In this document: positions 54,103-63,827 of the stretch, one piece after another | Layout: each line of letters opens with the position of its first letter | Numbering within the stretch: position 1 is the stretch's first letter | Origin: Bacillus sp. HMF5848 | Lineage (GTDB): Bacteria; Bacillota; Bacilli; Bacillales; HMF5848 | Length of the DNA stretch: 64,000 bases | Assembly: GCF_003944835.1 (NCBI RefSeq) | Contig: NZ_RWIV01000001.1 | Span: forward strand, 4,267,501 to 4,331,500 | Direction: 5' to 3' | The notes under the pieces: generated by a model | What the model was told of the DNA's origin: nothing | Seen by the model: only the letters and a program-made list of their open reading frames with translations | The model's database searches: none | Program-made: the position numbers and the translations under genes

Positions 54103-55398
54103 TTACTTACGCTTACTTATTTTCATTTTTAAATTTCCTTTTACACGCAAAGAAACAAGTGGTTCCGGAGTTATATGTTCCCTTGAACCATATAGCTGTA
54201 ATGAAGCACGCTGACCAACAACAGCCATAATTAACACAGCTTCCATTAAAGCAAATTGACTACCTATACAGCCTCTTGACCCAGCTCCAAACGGCACATA
54301 AGAGTATGTTGGGACCTCGGCCATTCCCTCCTGCTTATTAAAGCGGTCAGGCCAAAACATCTCAGCCTCTTTGAAAAACAAAGGGCTACGATGAAGAACG
54401 TAGGGACTGATTAAAAAAGCTGCTCCTTTTTTAAACGTGTGCCCACTAATATCAACATCCTCTTTTGCTTCGCGCAAAATCATCCAAGCAGGTGGATATA
54501 ACCGTAGCGTTTCTTGAAAAATTTGTTTCGTGTAAGGTAAGGATTTGACTGAATCAAATGATAACTGTTGCTTCTGAAGCACTGTGTCAAGCTCGGCATG
54601 AAACTTTCCTTCTACATCTTGATTCTGACTGAGGGCAAACCATACCCAAGATAGAGCATTCGCTGTTGTCTCATGTCCTGCGATAACCATTGTCAAAACT
54701 TGATCACGGACAATATCACGTGACATGGATGTACCATCCTCATATTTTGCAGATATAAGTAAATCGAGTAACGAGCCTTCCTCTTTTGGTGCTTCAACGA
54801 TTAGTTTTTCTGCTAAGTCGTCGAGAATCTGTACCGCTTGTTTATACTTCTTTTTACTGCCGAGTATAGGAAAAGGCGATAAAAGTGATTGTGCCGTACG
54901 CTCAATAATTTCCTCGACAGCACTTGTTACAGTATGCGTATGCTCTATATCGTAATTAAACAACGTTTTTAAAACAATTCGAAGCGTTAACGCCATCATA
55001 TCTTGGTCTATCGAACGAATATCACCGTCGTCCCAATTTTGTACCATTTCTTTTGTGTATGCAATTACATCAGATGCGTATGTATGAAGTTGTTTTTTAT
55101 GAAAGGCAGGTTGAATAAGCTTACGTTGTTTTTGGTGCTCCGCTCCTTCCGCGGTTAACAATCCATTACCGAGTGTTTTCCGCATCACTTTTGCACCATT
55201 TCCTTTTGAAAAACTCGCATCCTTTGTTGTAAGTATTTCTTTTACAGCATCTGGAGAGTGAACCACATAGGAGGGCAAATATAACTTAACAAAGTCAGCT
55301 CCATAGCTTGCTGTGTTCAATAAAAAATCTAGAGGATTTTTCCGAAACTTTATATAGCTAATTGGCTGAAAGCCTGGCATTGTAATAACTTTTGCCAT
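54103..55398 (-). CDS. Cytochrome P450
   Basis: 431 residues. The haem-binding loop FGAGSRGCIG has the axial Cys, the I-helix is IAGHETTANALSW and the K-helix ETLRLYPPAW (ExxR). It is a soluble monooxygenase without fused reductase, so it needs a ferredoxin or flavodoxin partner; the sequence style (long-chain/terpenoid-type, CYP4-like ETLRLYPP) does not fix the substrate. The ATG at 55398 is chosen over close upstream codons that overlap AAGGTGATG. Confidence 0.94.
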   Translation of the reverse strand: MAKVITMPGFQPISYIKFRKNPLDFLLNTASYGADFVKLYLPSYVVHSPDAVKEILTTKDASFSKGNGAKVMRKTLGNGLLTAEGAEHQKQRKLIQPAFHKKQLHTYASDVIAYTKEMVQNWDDGDIRSIDQDMMALTLRIVLKTLFNYDIEHTHTVTSAVEEIIERTAQSLLSPFPILGSKKKYKQAVQILDDLAEKLIVEAPKEEGSLLDLLISAKYEDGTSMSRDIVRDQVLTMVIAGHETTANALSWVWFALSQNQDVEGKFHAELDTVLQKQQLSFDSVKSLPYTKQIFQETLRLYPPAWMILREAKEDVDISGHTFKKGAAFLISPYVLHRSPLFFKEAEMFWPDRFNKQEGMAEVPTYSYVPFGAGSRGCIGSQFALMEAVLIMAVVGQRASLQLYGSREHITPEPLVSLRVKGNLKMKISKRK

Positions 55399-55460
55399 TT
55401 GCATCACCTTAATCCTACTTTTTCTGTAGTATAAACAAGTGAATTGAGCAAATCAAGATT

Positions 55461-56321
55461 CTATATGTTTAACTTAAATGTGGACATAGCATGCTGCTGC
55501 ACGGTTATTTCTACCGGCAGTAGCCCTATCAGCTCTCCGTCTGCTATTACATTTGTAGTAACATCGGACTGTATGGTGATGTGTCTGCCTTTCATATAGC
55601 TAACGTACGGTAAAAAAATATGCCATCCTCGTAAAACAGTTGGTAAAATCACAAATAGTAATAGCATGCGGTTCTTCCCATGAACGATACAAACATCAAG
55701 TAATCCATCTGAAGGATTCGCATGTGGACACATTTTTAACCCCCCGCCATAAAATGGCGTGTTTGCAGTAGCTACGAGCCACACGTTGTTATACTCATAT
55801 TTTCGCCCATCTACAAAGATATGCATCGTGGTCGGGTTGTATGTTCGAATGGCATAAAAGACACCGATTATGTAAGTAAAAAAACCTACATACCATTTAT
55901 TAAATTTCTCCTTTAGTTTTCGATCTCTTATTAGTTTTGTTATTTCAGCGTCGAACCCCACTCCGACAATTGTTGCACATAGTGAATCATCATTTACCTT
56001 TACCACATCGAGTTTACAATCATTTAGCTTGTTGACTGTTTTGATGAAATCATTCCCTGTCCCCGCAGGTACGATCGCAAAAGGGATTGATTGTTCAACT
56101 AAAGGTTTAAGCAAGCCATGTAATGTACCATCTCCACCAAAAATGATAACTGCTGTAATATGTCTTCTTTGCTCAATAATACCTCGAACACAATCCTCTA
56201 ATGATGTTGACACGATAGTTTTATAGATAAGCTGCTTTCTCTGCAATTTCTTTTCGAAGCGCTTCCACTTTTTCATCGCCTTCCCGTTTCCTGCCTGTTG
56301 ATTAATCACACATACATACAA
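55461..56321 (-). CDS. Diacylglycerol/lipid kinase family protein (YegS/YtlR-like)
   Basis: 286 residues. The nucleotide motif FGGDGTLHGLLKPL and PAGTGNDFIKT mark the DAGK catalytic domain, followed by a beta-sandwich domain (NTPFYGGGLKMCPHANPSDGLLDV). It probably phosphorylates a lipid at the membrane face. The frame also offers GTG at 56330, but that codon abuts AAGGG, so TTG at 56321 has the better spacing. It has its own transcription direction with P450 downstream. Confidence 0.87.
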   Translation of the reverse strand: MYVCVINQQAGNGKAMKKWKRFEKKLQRKQLIYKTIVSTSLEDCVRGIIEQRRHITAVIIFGGDGTLHGLLKPLVEQSIPFAIVPAGTGNDFIKTVNKLNDCKLDVVKVNDDSLCATIVGVGFDAEITKLIRDRKLKEKFNKWYVGFFTYIIGVFYAIRTYNPTTMHIFVDGRKYEYNNVWLVATANTPFYGGGLKMCPHANPSDGLLDVCIVHGKNRMLLLFVILPTVLRGWHIFLPYVSYMKGRHITIQSDVTTNVIADGELIGLLPVEITVQQHAMSTFKLNI

Positions 56322-56400
56322 CCATGACACCCCTTAAACATATTTTTATATTATTATATGAAATTGAAAAGCTTCCAAGAAGTAAAAGCATATACATTTG

Positions 56401-56530
56401 AAAGCGCAAGTGCCTTACTCGGCTGCGAACAGCTTAAGACGTATTACGAAAAGGAAGAGCCTTCTCTCCGGAGGGGGGACGGCTTAAGAACTCGATGGCT
56501 AGGCGCTAGAGCTAGACACTAATCTAGGTT
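56401..56530 (+). repeat. Interspersed repeat R2, copy 3
   Basis: About 130 bp starting AAAGCGCAAGTGCCTTACTC, with GGACGGCTTAAGAACTCGA and ending AGACACTAATCTAGGTT. It is the same orientation as copies 1 and 2, and lies between the lipid kinase promoter and the helicase terminator. Confidence 0.85.
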
Positions 56531-56555
56531 AATGGACATATAATTTCTTGAACAC

Positions 56556-56585
56556 GAAAAAAGAAGCTTATTCTAGCTAAGCTTC
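56556..56585 (-). terminator. Intrinsic terminator of the helicase gene
   Basis: Stem GAAGCTTA/TAAGCTTC followed by TTTTTTCG on the minus strand. It overlaps the stop codon. Confidence 0.9.
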
Positions 56586-58853
56586 TCCTTTGGCAGACTG
56601 AGAACCGTCCCCATGCATCCTTGGCAGGAGTTTTTGATAAATTGGTTGTAGAAACCTGTCATCAATCAAAATGATAGTACCTTTATCCGTTTCCGTTCTT
56701 ATGAGCCTTCCGCTCGCTTGCAGTACTTTATTCATGCCTGGAAATACATACGAGTAATAGTATCCATTTTTCCCTTGCTTATTGAAATAGTCCCGTATGT
56801 GATTACGTTCTACACTTAGCTGCGGTAGACCAACACCAATCACAATTACTCCTGTCAGTCTATTTCCCACTAAGTCCACACCTTCCGAAAACACACCACC
56901 TAGCACAGCAAATCCAACAATAGAGTTTGCAGCATTAGCTTGAAAGCTATTTAAAAACTCATCTCTTTTTAGGTCTGACATACTCGATTCCTGCACTAAC
57001 CATTGAACCTGCTGTAAATCACTTGCTACACACTCTTCGTAAACCATTTGCAAATATTGATACGACGGAAAGAAAATTAAAAAATTGCCAGGTCGCCTAG
57101 AAATAGTCTCGACAATAATAGACACAACAGCATCCTTTGTTCTCTCACGATCATTTAAGCGAGTTGAAATAGGACATATTTGAATGTCTAACTGCTCCTT
57201 TGAAAAAGGTGATGGTAGGTCCAGTGTGTATTTGTCTAGCGTGTCTCCTGCTAGCATATCTTGATAATACGATAGCGGCACAAGTGTTGCTGAAAAAAAG
57301 ACTGCGGTTCGGTAGCCTTTTGACATTTGTGGTAATACGTGCGATGGATCAAGGCAAAAGAGCCGCACATGCACTTCACTTTTATAATAATCAACAAAAA
57401 GTATAAATCGTTCATCATACAAAGTAGCTATTCGCAAAAAGTTTTGAACAGTAAAATACGTTTCTAACAATAATTCATCGTCTACTGCAAGCAACTCTAT
57501 TTCCGCGGCAGCGACAAATGCATTTAATTTTTCTAGTAATACTTCTGGAATCTCTTCTAACGTACTTTTCCGCTGTTTTTTTAACGTTAATAATTCATCA
57601 TTTATCGCTTTAGCTGCAATTTTCAATGAACCCGTCATTTCTCTTTTTAACTGTAAAAATGGGGACTTTAATAAACTAGCTGAAAACATCTCACGACCGC
57701 GATCTACAAGATTATGAGCTTCATCAACTAATAGCACAGATTTGTTCTTTTGCTCCTGTAACAGCCTTTTTAATGAAACTCGCGGATCAAATATATAGTT
57801 ATAATCGCATATGACTATATCTGAGCTGTAAGCTAGGTCGAGTGAAAACTCAAAGGGACACACTTCATGCTTTCGAGCATACCGTTCAATCACGTTACGT
57901 GTCATAAGCGTTTCATGCTGCAATATGTCGAGAACTGCTTCATTAATACGATCATAATACCCATCAGCAAACGGACAAGCTTCTTTATGACAAACTGTTT
58001 TATCTTGAAAACAAATCTTATCCTTTGCTGTTAAAGTAACTGTATGAATATGTAACCCCTTTGACTCCATGTGTCGTAGAGCATCCTCGGCAGCGTGTCG
58101 AGTTGTTGTTTTTGCCGTTGTATAAAAAATACGGGTCGCTTTGATTTCACCAATCGCTTTGATTGCCGGAAACATAGTTGAAATCGTTTTTCCTATCCCT
58201 GTTGGTGCTTTAACAAACAACGTTTTTCCCTCAGCGATAGCTGTATAAACGGCTCCCGCTAGCTGCCGCTGTCCTCTTCGATAGTGTTGAAAGGGAAACT
58301 CAAGTTTTTGACATGACTGCAGTAGCTTTTGCTGATGCGATAATACAGCTTTTGCATAAGAAGAATATGATTCTAAAAGATCCTTTATAAACACTTCTAA
58401 ATCCGTGCGGGTTGCTTGTCGCGTAAAGCTTTTCTGCTCTTTCGTATCAACATGTACATATGTGAGCTGAATTTGAAGCTTTTCTATATCATGGTCACAC
58501 ATGTACATGTACGCATAACATTTAGCCTGTGCCCAATGAACAGGCTTTGTGTTTATATCAATAGAGCTAAGAGGTGTGGCAGTCGATTTGATTTCTTCGA
58601 TTGTGACTTCACCATCAATTAATCTAAGACCATCACATCTTCCATCTACTGTATACAAAACATCATCAAGCTCAAGTTGCGTCTTCAAATACACTTCTTT
58701 TTCGTCATTCGGACCGTATGTTTGTTGAATCATTTTATGTATGTCCGTTCCTTGCTGAAGTGTGCTGGACGAACGAAAGCGAGAGTCTATACTCCCGCTT
58801 CTAAATACATATTCAACTAGCGAACGGACAGAAATTTGAGTCGCTTGTTGCAT
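56577..58853 (-). CDS. DinG/XPD-like helicase with N-terminal PD-(D/E)XK nuclease domain
   Basis: 758 residues. The N-terminal about 170 residues resemble a Cas4/RecB-type nuclease (VDGRCDG then EIKST, Asp...Glu-x-Lys). Superfamily 2 helicase motifs follow: VKAPTGIGKTIS (Walker A), LLVDEAHNL (DEAH box) and QASGRLIRTETDKG (motif VI). Cysteines CFQDKTVC, ACPFA and CPFEF between motifs Ia and II fit an Fe-S cluster. It probably acts 5'-3' in DNA repair. The final residues MHGDGSQSAKGEA include a small repeated DNA motif. The ATG at 58853 is 6 nt from AGGTGA. Confidence 0.9.
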   Translation of the reverse strand: MQQATQISVRSLVEYVFRSGSIDSRFRSSSTLQQGTDIHKMIQQTYGPNDEKEVYLKTQLELDDVLYTVDGRCDGLRLIDGEVTIEEIKSTATPLSSIDINTKPVHWAQAKCYAYMYMCDHDIEKLQIQLTYVHVDTKEQKSFTRQATRTDLEVFIKDLLESYSSYAKAVLSHQQKLLQSCQKLEFPFQHYRRGQRQLAGAVYTAIAEGKTLFVKAPTGIGKTISTMFPAIKAIGEIKATRIFYTTAKTTTRHAAEDALRHMESKGLHIHTVTLTAKDKICFQDKTVCHKEACPFADGYYDRINEAVLDILQHETLMTRNVIERYARKHEVCPFEFSLDLAYSSDIVICDYNYIFDPRVSLKRLLQEQKNKSVLLVDEAHNLVDRGREMFSASLLKSPFLQLKREMTGSLKIAAKAINDELLTLKKQRKSTLEEIPEVLLEKLNAFVAAAEIELLAVDDELLLETYFTVQNFLRIATLYDERFILFVDYYKSEVHVRLFCLDPSHVLPQMSKGYRTAVFFSATLVPLSYYQDMLAGDTLDKYTLDLPSPFSKEQLDIQICPISTRLNDRERTKDAVVSIIVETISRRPGNFLIFFPSYQYLQMVYEECVASDLQQVQWLVQESSMSDLKRDEFLNSFQANAANSIVGFAVLGGVFSEGVDLVGNRLTGVIVIGVGLPQLSVERNHIRDYFNKQGKNGYYYSYVFPGMNKVLQASGRLIRTETDKGTIILIDDRFLQPIYQKLLPRMHGDGSQSAKGEA

Positions 58854-58869
58854 GTTAATCACCTATTTA

Positions 58870-60393
58870 TTAAGAGTGTGAAGGTGCTGGCTTTGTTGTT
58901 GCTTGATCTTTTTTCACTTCTACTCGGGCATTACCCATCAGCAATACTGTCACGAGTGCTATTGCGATTGGAATGAGGGCTAATTTGTACATAAATGTAA
59001 TAGACTGCGACATTGCCATTACAATATTATCTAGCACAAAATCAGGGATGTTTGCCCTTTGAGCTGGTTCAAAAATGTCGCGTGGGTCACCAAAACTCCC
59101 CATTTGTTGCCCACTAAATGATTCTGTTAGTTTATTAGAAAATACCTTCGTTTGAATCGCACCAAATATAGTAATACCAAGTGTCATTCCTAAAGAACGT
59201 GAAAAGGAATTCGTTGAGTTAGCAGAGCCACGATGGCGCATGTCTATTTCATGAACGGATGCAATTGGTAAAAGGGAGAAAGAAAACCCTACGCCAAAGC
59301 CTGCTAATACCATATAAACAGTTACAAGAAAACGAGCTGTATCGGGTGTTAAAGTAGTTAGGAAGCCCATTCCTGTTGCAAACGAAATGATAGAGATAAT
59401 CATTAGTGAGCGATATGAGGTTTTCGCTTGGAATACACCACCAATACCACTACCCGCAACTGAGCCTAGCATCATCGGTGTTAATATAAGCCCCGCGTTT
59501 GTAGCAGAACCGCCATATACAGCTTGTACAAATATAGGGATGAAGACGGTTAAAATAACAAATGTTGAGCCATATAGAAATGCTAAAATTTGTGCCGTAG
59601 CGAAAATCCGTCTCTTAAACATCCAGAATGAAATAATTGGCTCTTGTGCTCTCGTCTCAATAAAAAGAAAACTAAGTAGAAAGATAACAAACGTTATAAA
59701 GAGAGCTATTATTTGTATTGATGACCAAGCATATTCCTTCCCACCAAGCTCTAATGCAAACATCAAGCTTACAACTGCCACAACAAGTGTGATAGCGCCT
59801 CCCCAATCAATGCGTTGTGTAGAGCGCTCACTTACTTCATGATAATAGCGGACAATTAAAAACAACGAAACAATACCGATTGGCACATTTACGTAAAATA
59901 CCCAATGCCAGTTTATATATTCTGTAATATAGGCACCTAATAATGGACCAAATACACTCGCAATACCAAAAACAGCCCCAAGCAACCCGGTCATCTTCCC
60001 ACGCTTTTCAGGCGGAAAAATATCGAACACTATCGTGAAGGCAATCGGCATTAAAGCTCCGCCACCAATCCCTTGAATGGCACGATAGATCGACAGTTGT
60101 TCAATACTTTGAGCAATTCCGCATAAGGCTGATCCGAGTAAGAATATCAGTAAGCCAAATATAAAAAAACGTTTGCGTCCATACATATCTGACAGCTTTC
60201 CAAATATAGGCATCCCAGCCATAACAGCAACCATGTAGGCCGACGTAACCCATACGAATTTATCAAGACCACCTAAATCTCCGACAATTGTCCCCATCGC
60301 CGTTGCAACAATCGTGTTGTCCATTGCAGACATTAATATTGCTAACAATAAACCTGCAACTACTAATTTTCCGTGTTGTTGTTCACTCGCCAT
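58870..60393 (-). CDS. DHA2 family MFS drug exporter (EmrB/QacA-like)
   Basis: 507 residues with fourteen membrane helices. Motif D1 region LLAILMSAMDNTIVATAMGTI and motif A GKLSDMYGRKRFF mark DHA2; motif C is GAVFGIASVFGPLLGAYI. It exports drugs or other amphiphiles by proton antiport. It ends 16 bp before the helicase start, so the two may share a transcript. AAGGGG precedes the ATG. Confidence 0.93.
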   Translation of the reverse strand: MASEQQHGKLVVAGLLLAILMSAMDNTIVATAMGTIVGDLGGLDKFVWVTSAYMVAVMAGMPIFGKLSDMYGRKRFFIFGLLIFLLGSALCGIAQSIEQLSIYRAIQGIGGGALMPIAFTIVFDIFPPEKRGKMTGLLGAVFGIASVFGPLLGAYITEYINWHWVFYVNVPIGIVSLFLIVRYYHEVSERSTQRIDWGGAITLVVAVVSLMFALELGGKEYAWSSIQIIALFITFVIFLLSFLFIETRAQEPIISFWMFKRRIFATAQILAFLYGSTFVILTVFIPIFVQAVYGGSATNAGLILTPMMLGSVAGSGIGGVFQAKTSYRSLMIISIISFATGMGFLTTLTPDTARFLVTVYMVLAGFGVGFSFSLLPIASVHEIDMRHRGSANSTNSFSRSLGMTLGITIFGAIQTKVFSNKLTESFSGQQMGSFGDPRDIFEPAQRANIPDFVLDNIVMAMSQSITFMYKLALIPIAIALVTVLLMGNARVEVKKDQATTKPAPSHS

Positions 60394-60589
60394 ATTACTA
60401 CCCCTTTAGTTTAGTTTGATATAAGTTAGCAGCACTTTTAATACTACTTCATCTATTTTTCCTATTAATGATACTTTCCATTATATGCTTTTTATCATAA
60501 ATGTAAATTTTCACACGCTTGTTTCTTGAAATTGATTTTCGAAAAGATACATGGTCGTTCCGTGAGTGTATGTGCTTTGGCTTGCATAA

Positions 60590-61060
60590 GCGGTTGCGTG
60601 TCTAGGAATGTTTTGTATGTCAGGGTTGCGCGGTTGCGTGGTTTAAACGCAGGAATCGTGTGTGAGAAATGCACGGTTGCATGTCGAGATTGCATGGTCC
60701 CGTGTCGAAAATGCACGGTCACGAGAATTGGCCGGGACCAAACGCCAGAAATGCACGGTTGCATGTCGAAATTGCACGGTCGCGTGTCGAGATTGCACGT
60801 TCGCGTGTCGAAAATGCATGTTCACGAGAATTGGCCGGGACCAAACGCCAGAAATGCAGGTTGCATGTCGAAATTGCACGGTCACGTGTCGAGATTGCAT
60901 GGTCACGTGTCGAGATTGCACGTTCAAAAAAAGTGCAACATGGGTTTTGGCGCGTTTTCGACAAAGTTTGGCTCGATGTCGACATAATTGCGGGCGTTTT
61001 CGGCATATAACCGCTCATTTTCGACAAAATTACGCACATTACCGATACCAGAGCTCACAA
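60590..61060. repeat. 21-bp repeat array C with 19-bp linkers and an inverted tail
   Basis: Units TGTCGA(A/G)A(A/T)TGCA(C/T)GGTC of 21 bp in groups broken by a linker (ACGAGAATTGGCCGGGACC). Linker-phase positions 60665, 60747 and 60850 are 82 and 103 bp apart, the same values as in array A, although the linker sequence differs. From about 60952 the units change to TTTTCGACA forms, the reverse complement of TGTCGAAA, for about five more 21-bp steps. It is non-coding; open frames on both strands are a by-product of the period. Confidence 0.88.
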
Positions 61061-61198
61061 AATGCTAAATGAAGAATACAAGGCTATACAAAAAGCCCCC
61101 AAAAAAACAGTATTCCTAAAATTTCTTCTTCACAAATCATCGGAATTATATTAGTATAGATAACATACCAAAACTAACTATTCAGAAAATTATTAAAT

Positions 61199-61250
61199 AT
61201 CAAACAAAAGATCAAATAAAAAGATCAAATAAAACTATCAAACAAAAAGG
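61199..61250 (+). repeat. Four 12-13-bp direct repeats in the agcS leader
   Basis: ATCAAA(C/T)AAAA units start at 61199, 61211, 61224 and 61237, just before the AAGGAG of the symporter gene. They may be slippage-prone or a protein/RNA-binding leader. Confidence 0.7.
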
Positions 61251-61260
61251 AGACACACAC

Positions 61261-62676
61261 ATGACATACATCATAGACACAATCAATACTTTTTTATGGT
61301 CTAAGCTCCTCATCATCTCTTTAATAGGAATAGGTATATACTTTACAGTAGCCTCAAGGTTTGTACAGTTTCGTTTTATTAAAGAAATGGGACGAGTACT
61401 ATTCGAAAAAGGCGATACAGACACGCATGGAATCTCCTCGTTTAAATCTTTTTGCATAGGTGCTGCTACGCGAATCGGGACAGGAAACCTTGCTGGAGTG
61501 GCAGTAGCTGTAACACTTGGGGGACCAGGCGCTGTGTTCTGGATGTGGCTCGTTGCTCTTCTCGGTGGTGCTACTAGCTTCGTAGAAAGCACTCTCGCAC
61601 AAGTATATAAAATTCGCGATGGACAAACCTTTCGTGGTGGACCTGCATACTATATTGAAAAAGGTTTAAAGCAAAGATGGCTTGGTATCGTATTTGCGCT
61701 TTTAATTGCAGTGACATTCGGATTAATTTTCAACTCTGTACAAAGCAATACGATATCCATTGCTTTTGAGAATGCCTTTGGTGTGAATCGCTTAATCTCT
61801 GGTGTGCTTATAACAATTTTAACAGGAGCCGTTATTTTCGGTGGTGTAGATCGCATTGCTAAACTATCTAGTGTAATCGTACCTGTTATGGCTGTTATGT
61901 ACTTTGTTATCGCAGCATTTGTAATTGCTATGAATATAAGTGAAATGCCTGCTGTATTCATGCTAATCGTGAAAAGCGCCTTTGGACTTGAGCAAGCTAT
62001 TGGTGGAGGAATTGGTGCGGCTATTATGAATGGTGTGAAACGCGGATTATTCTCAAATGAAGCTGGTATGGGTAGCGCTCCTAATGCGGCAGCTACTGCA
62101 TCTGTGTCTCATCCAGCTAAACAAGGCTTTATCCAAACACTAGGTGTCTTCGTTGATACCATCGTTATTTGCTCAGCTACAGCGTTTATTATTTTACTAG
62201 CACCTGTCTATCAAACTGGTGAGGTATCAGGTATTGCATTACTACAGAACTCACTGTCTACTCATGTAGGTGGATGGGCAAGTACCTTTATTGCAATTTC
62301 CATCTTACTGTTTGCCTTTAGTTCGATTATTGGCAGCTACTACTACGGTGAAACTAATATTGAATTTATTAAAAAGGATAAAAATTGGCTTACGATATAT
62401 CGTGTCTTAACACTGACTATTGTTTTGATTGGTTCTGTGATTGGCCTGGATTTAGTTTGGAGTATTGCTGATATTTTTATGGGCATGATGGCACTTATTA
62501 ATCTTGTAGCTATCGCTTTATTAAGTAAAGTAGCTTTAAAAGTGTTACGAGATTATCAACAACAACGTGCTGCCGGACTTAATCCAACTTTTAATGCCAC
62601 AGCAGTAGGCATTGAAAATACAGAATGCTGGGATATGGATGAGGAGCTTCAAGAACAAGATAGAATCGCTGTTTAG
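61261..62676 (+). CDS. Alanine/glycine:cation symporter (AgcS/AlsT family)
   Basis: 471 residues with about eleven membrane helices. Family signatures are GAATRIGTGNLAGVAVAV, GGPGAVFWMWLVALLGGAT, and FRGGPAYYIEKGL plus GLFSNEAGMGSAPNAAA. It imports alanine or glycine with Na+ or H+. AAAAAGGAG precedes the ATG, and the leader has the 13-bp repeats. Confidence 0.95.
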   Translation: MTYIIDTINTFLWSKLLIISLIGIGIYFTVASRFVQFRFIKEMGRVLFEKGDTDTHGISSFKSFCIGAATRIGTGNLAGVAVAVTLGGPGAVFWMWLVALLGGATSFVESTLAQVYKIRDGQTFRGGPAYYIEKGLKQRWLGIVFALLIAVTFGLIFNSVQSNTISIAFENAFGVNRLISGVLITILTGAVIFGGVDRIAKLSSVIVPVMAVMYFVIAAFVIAMNISEMPAVFMLIVKSAFGLEQAIGGGIGAAIMNGVKRGLFSNEAGMGSAPNAAATASVSHPAKQGFIQTLGVFVDTIVICSATAFIILLAPVYQTGEVSGIALLQNSLSTHVGGWASTFIAISILLFAFSSIIGSYYYGETNIEFIKKDKNWLTIYRVLTLTIVLIGSVIGLDLVWSIADIFMGMMALINLVAIALLSKVALKVLRDYQQQRAAGLNPTFNATAVGIENTECWDMDEELQEQDRIAV

Positions 62677-62693
62677 GCTAACTAACAGAGTGC

Positions 62694-62717
62694 TGCATGG
62701 CAGTGCTCTGTTTTTTC
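62694..62717 (+). terminator. Intrinsic terminator of the symporter gene
   Basis: Stem AACAGAG/CTCTGTT with T6, about 18 bp past the stop. Confidence 0.85.
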
Positions 62718-62759
62718 ATGATGCATCTTTTTAAGGAACTGGTAAACAAGCTTACTACA

Positions 62760-62795
62760 CAAAAAGAGCGCGGGACTCATTATGACCCGCACTCT
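62760..62795 (-). terminator. Intrinsic terminator of the aldo/keto reductase gene
   Basis: Minus-strand arms GAGTGCGGGTC and GACCCGC-like (TCCCGCGCTC), then T5. It lies 13 bp past the stop. Confidence 0.85.
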
Positions 62796-62807
62796 CAAAC
62801 TCATATT

Positions 62808-63815
62808 CTATGCTTTAGGAAACTCTGCCAATATAGCTTCAATCTGTTGTAATTCATCAGCTGTAAAACCTAAGTTTTCAACTGTTTTCACGTTTTCTTC
62901 TATTTGAGACACACGGCTTGCTCCTATAAGAGCTGATGTTACACGTTCATCACGTAACACCCATGCTAATGCTAGCTGTGCTAACGATTGACCTCGGTTT
63001 GCCGCTACATCATTTAGTTGGCGCAGGACAGCTACTTTTTTCTCATTAATTGCTTTGGTTTCTAAAAATACACTTTCACTGGCTGCACGAGAATCAGCAG
63101 GAATACCGTCTAAGTAACGCCCCGATAATAATCCTTGCGCTAGTGGAGAGAACACGATTGTGCCAATACCATGTTCACCTGTTACATCTAATAACCCATC
63201 GTCTTCAATCCAACGATTTAACATGGAGTAGGAAGGTTGATGCAACACAGTTGGCGTTCTTAATTCGCGAAGAACCTTTAGGGCAGCCTCTGTTTGCTCA
63301 GCATTGTAATTCGAAATTCCTACATACAACGCTTTTCCTTGGCGTACGGCTGAATCAAGTGCTACCATCGTTTCTTCAATATCCGTATCTGGATCTGGTC
63401 TGTGCGAATAAAATATATCCACATAATCTAGACCTAGACGTCCTAAGCTTTGGTCAAGGCTTGCAAGTAAGTACTTACGGGACCCTAAGTCACCGTATGG
63501 TCCTTCCCACATATAATAGCCAGCCTTCGTAGAGATAATAAGCTCATCACGGTAGCTTTGTAAATTTTCCTTCACTATTTTTCCAAACGTTTCTTCAGCA
63601 GATCCTGCAGGAGGTCCGTAATTGTTTGCCAAATCAAAGTGAGTTATTCCTAAATCGAATGAACGAAGTACCATCTCTTTAGCCGTATCATATGGCGTTT
63701 TTGTGCCAAAGTTGTGCCATAATCCTAACGAGATAGCAGGAAGCTTTAACCCTTTGCGGCCACAGCGATTATAAACCATGTTTTCATAACGTGTATTGCT
63801 AGCTTGGTAAGTCAT
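62808..63815 (-). CDS. Aldo/keto reductase (YghZ-like)
   Basis: 335 residues. Catalytic residues Asp-Tyr-Lys-His appear in THFDLANNYGPP, ISTKAGYY and DIFYSHRPDPDTDIEE. It resembles E. coli YghZ, which reduces L-glyceraldehyde 3-phosphate and methylglyoxal with NADPH. AGGAGG lies 8 nt before the ATG. It follows an SDR gene by 12 bp, likely in one operon. Confidence 0.92.
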   Translation of the reverse strand: MTYQASNTRYENMVYNRCGRKGLKLPAISLGLWHNFGTKTPYDTAKEMVLRSFDLGITHFDLANNYGPPAGSAEETFGKIVKENLQSYRDELIISTKAGYYMWEGPYGDLGSRKYLLASLDQSLGRLGLDYVDIFYSHRPDPDTDIEETMVALDSAVRQGKALYVGISNYNAEQTEAALKVLRELRTPTVLHQPSYSMLNRWIEDDGLLDVTGEHGIGTIVFSPLAQGLLSGRYLDGIPADSRAASESVFLETKAINEKKVAVLRQLNDVAANRGQSLAQLALAWVLRDERVTSALIGASRVSQIEENVKTVENLGFTADELQQIEAILAEFPKA

Positions 63816-63827
63816 TATTATATCCTC

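Noticed and set aside
60495-61072. Open frames in array C
   Set aside because: Same reason: they arise from the 21-bp periodicity and shift wherever a unit loses a base.
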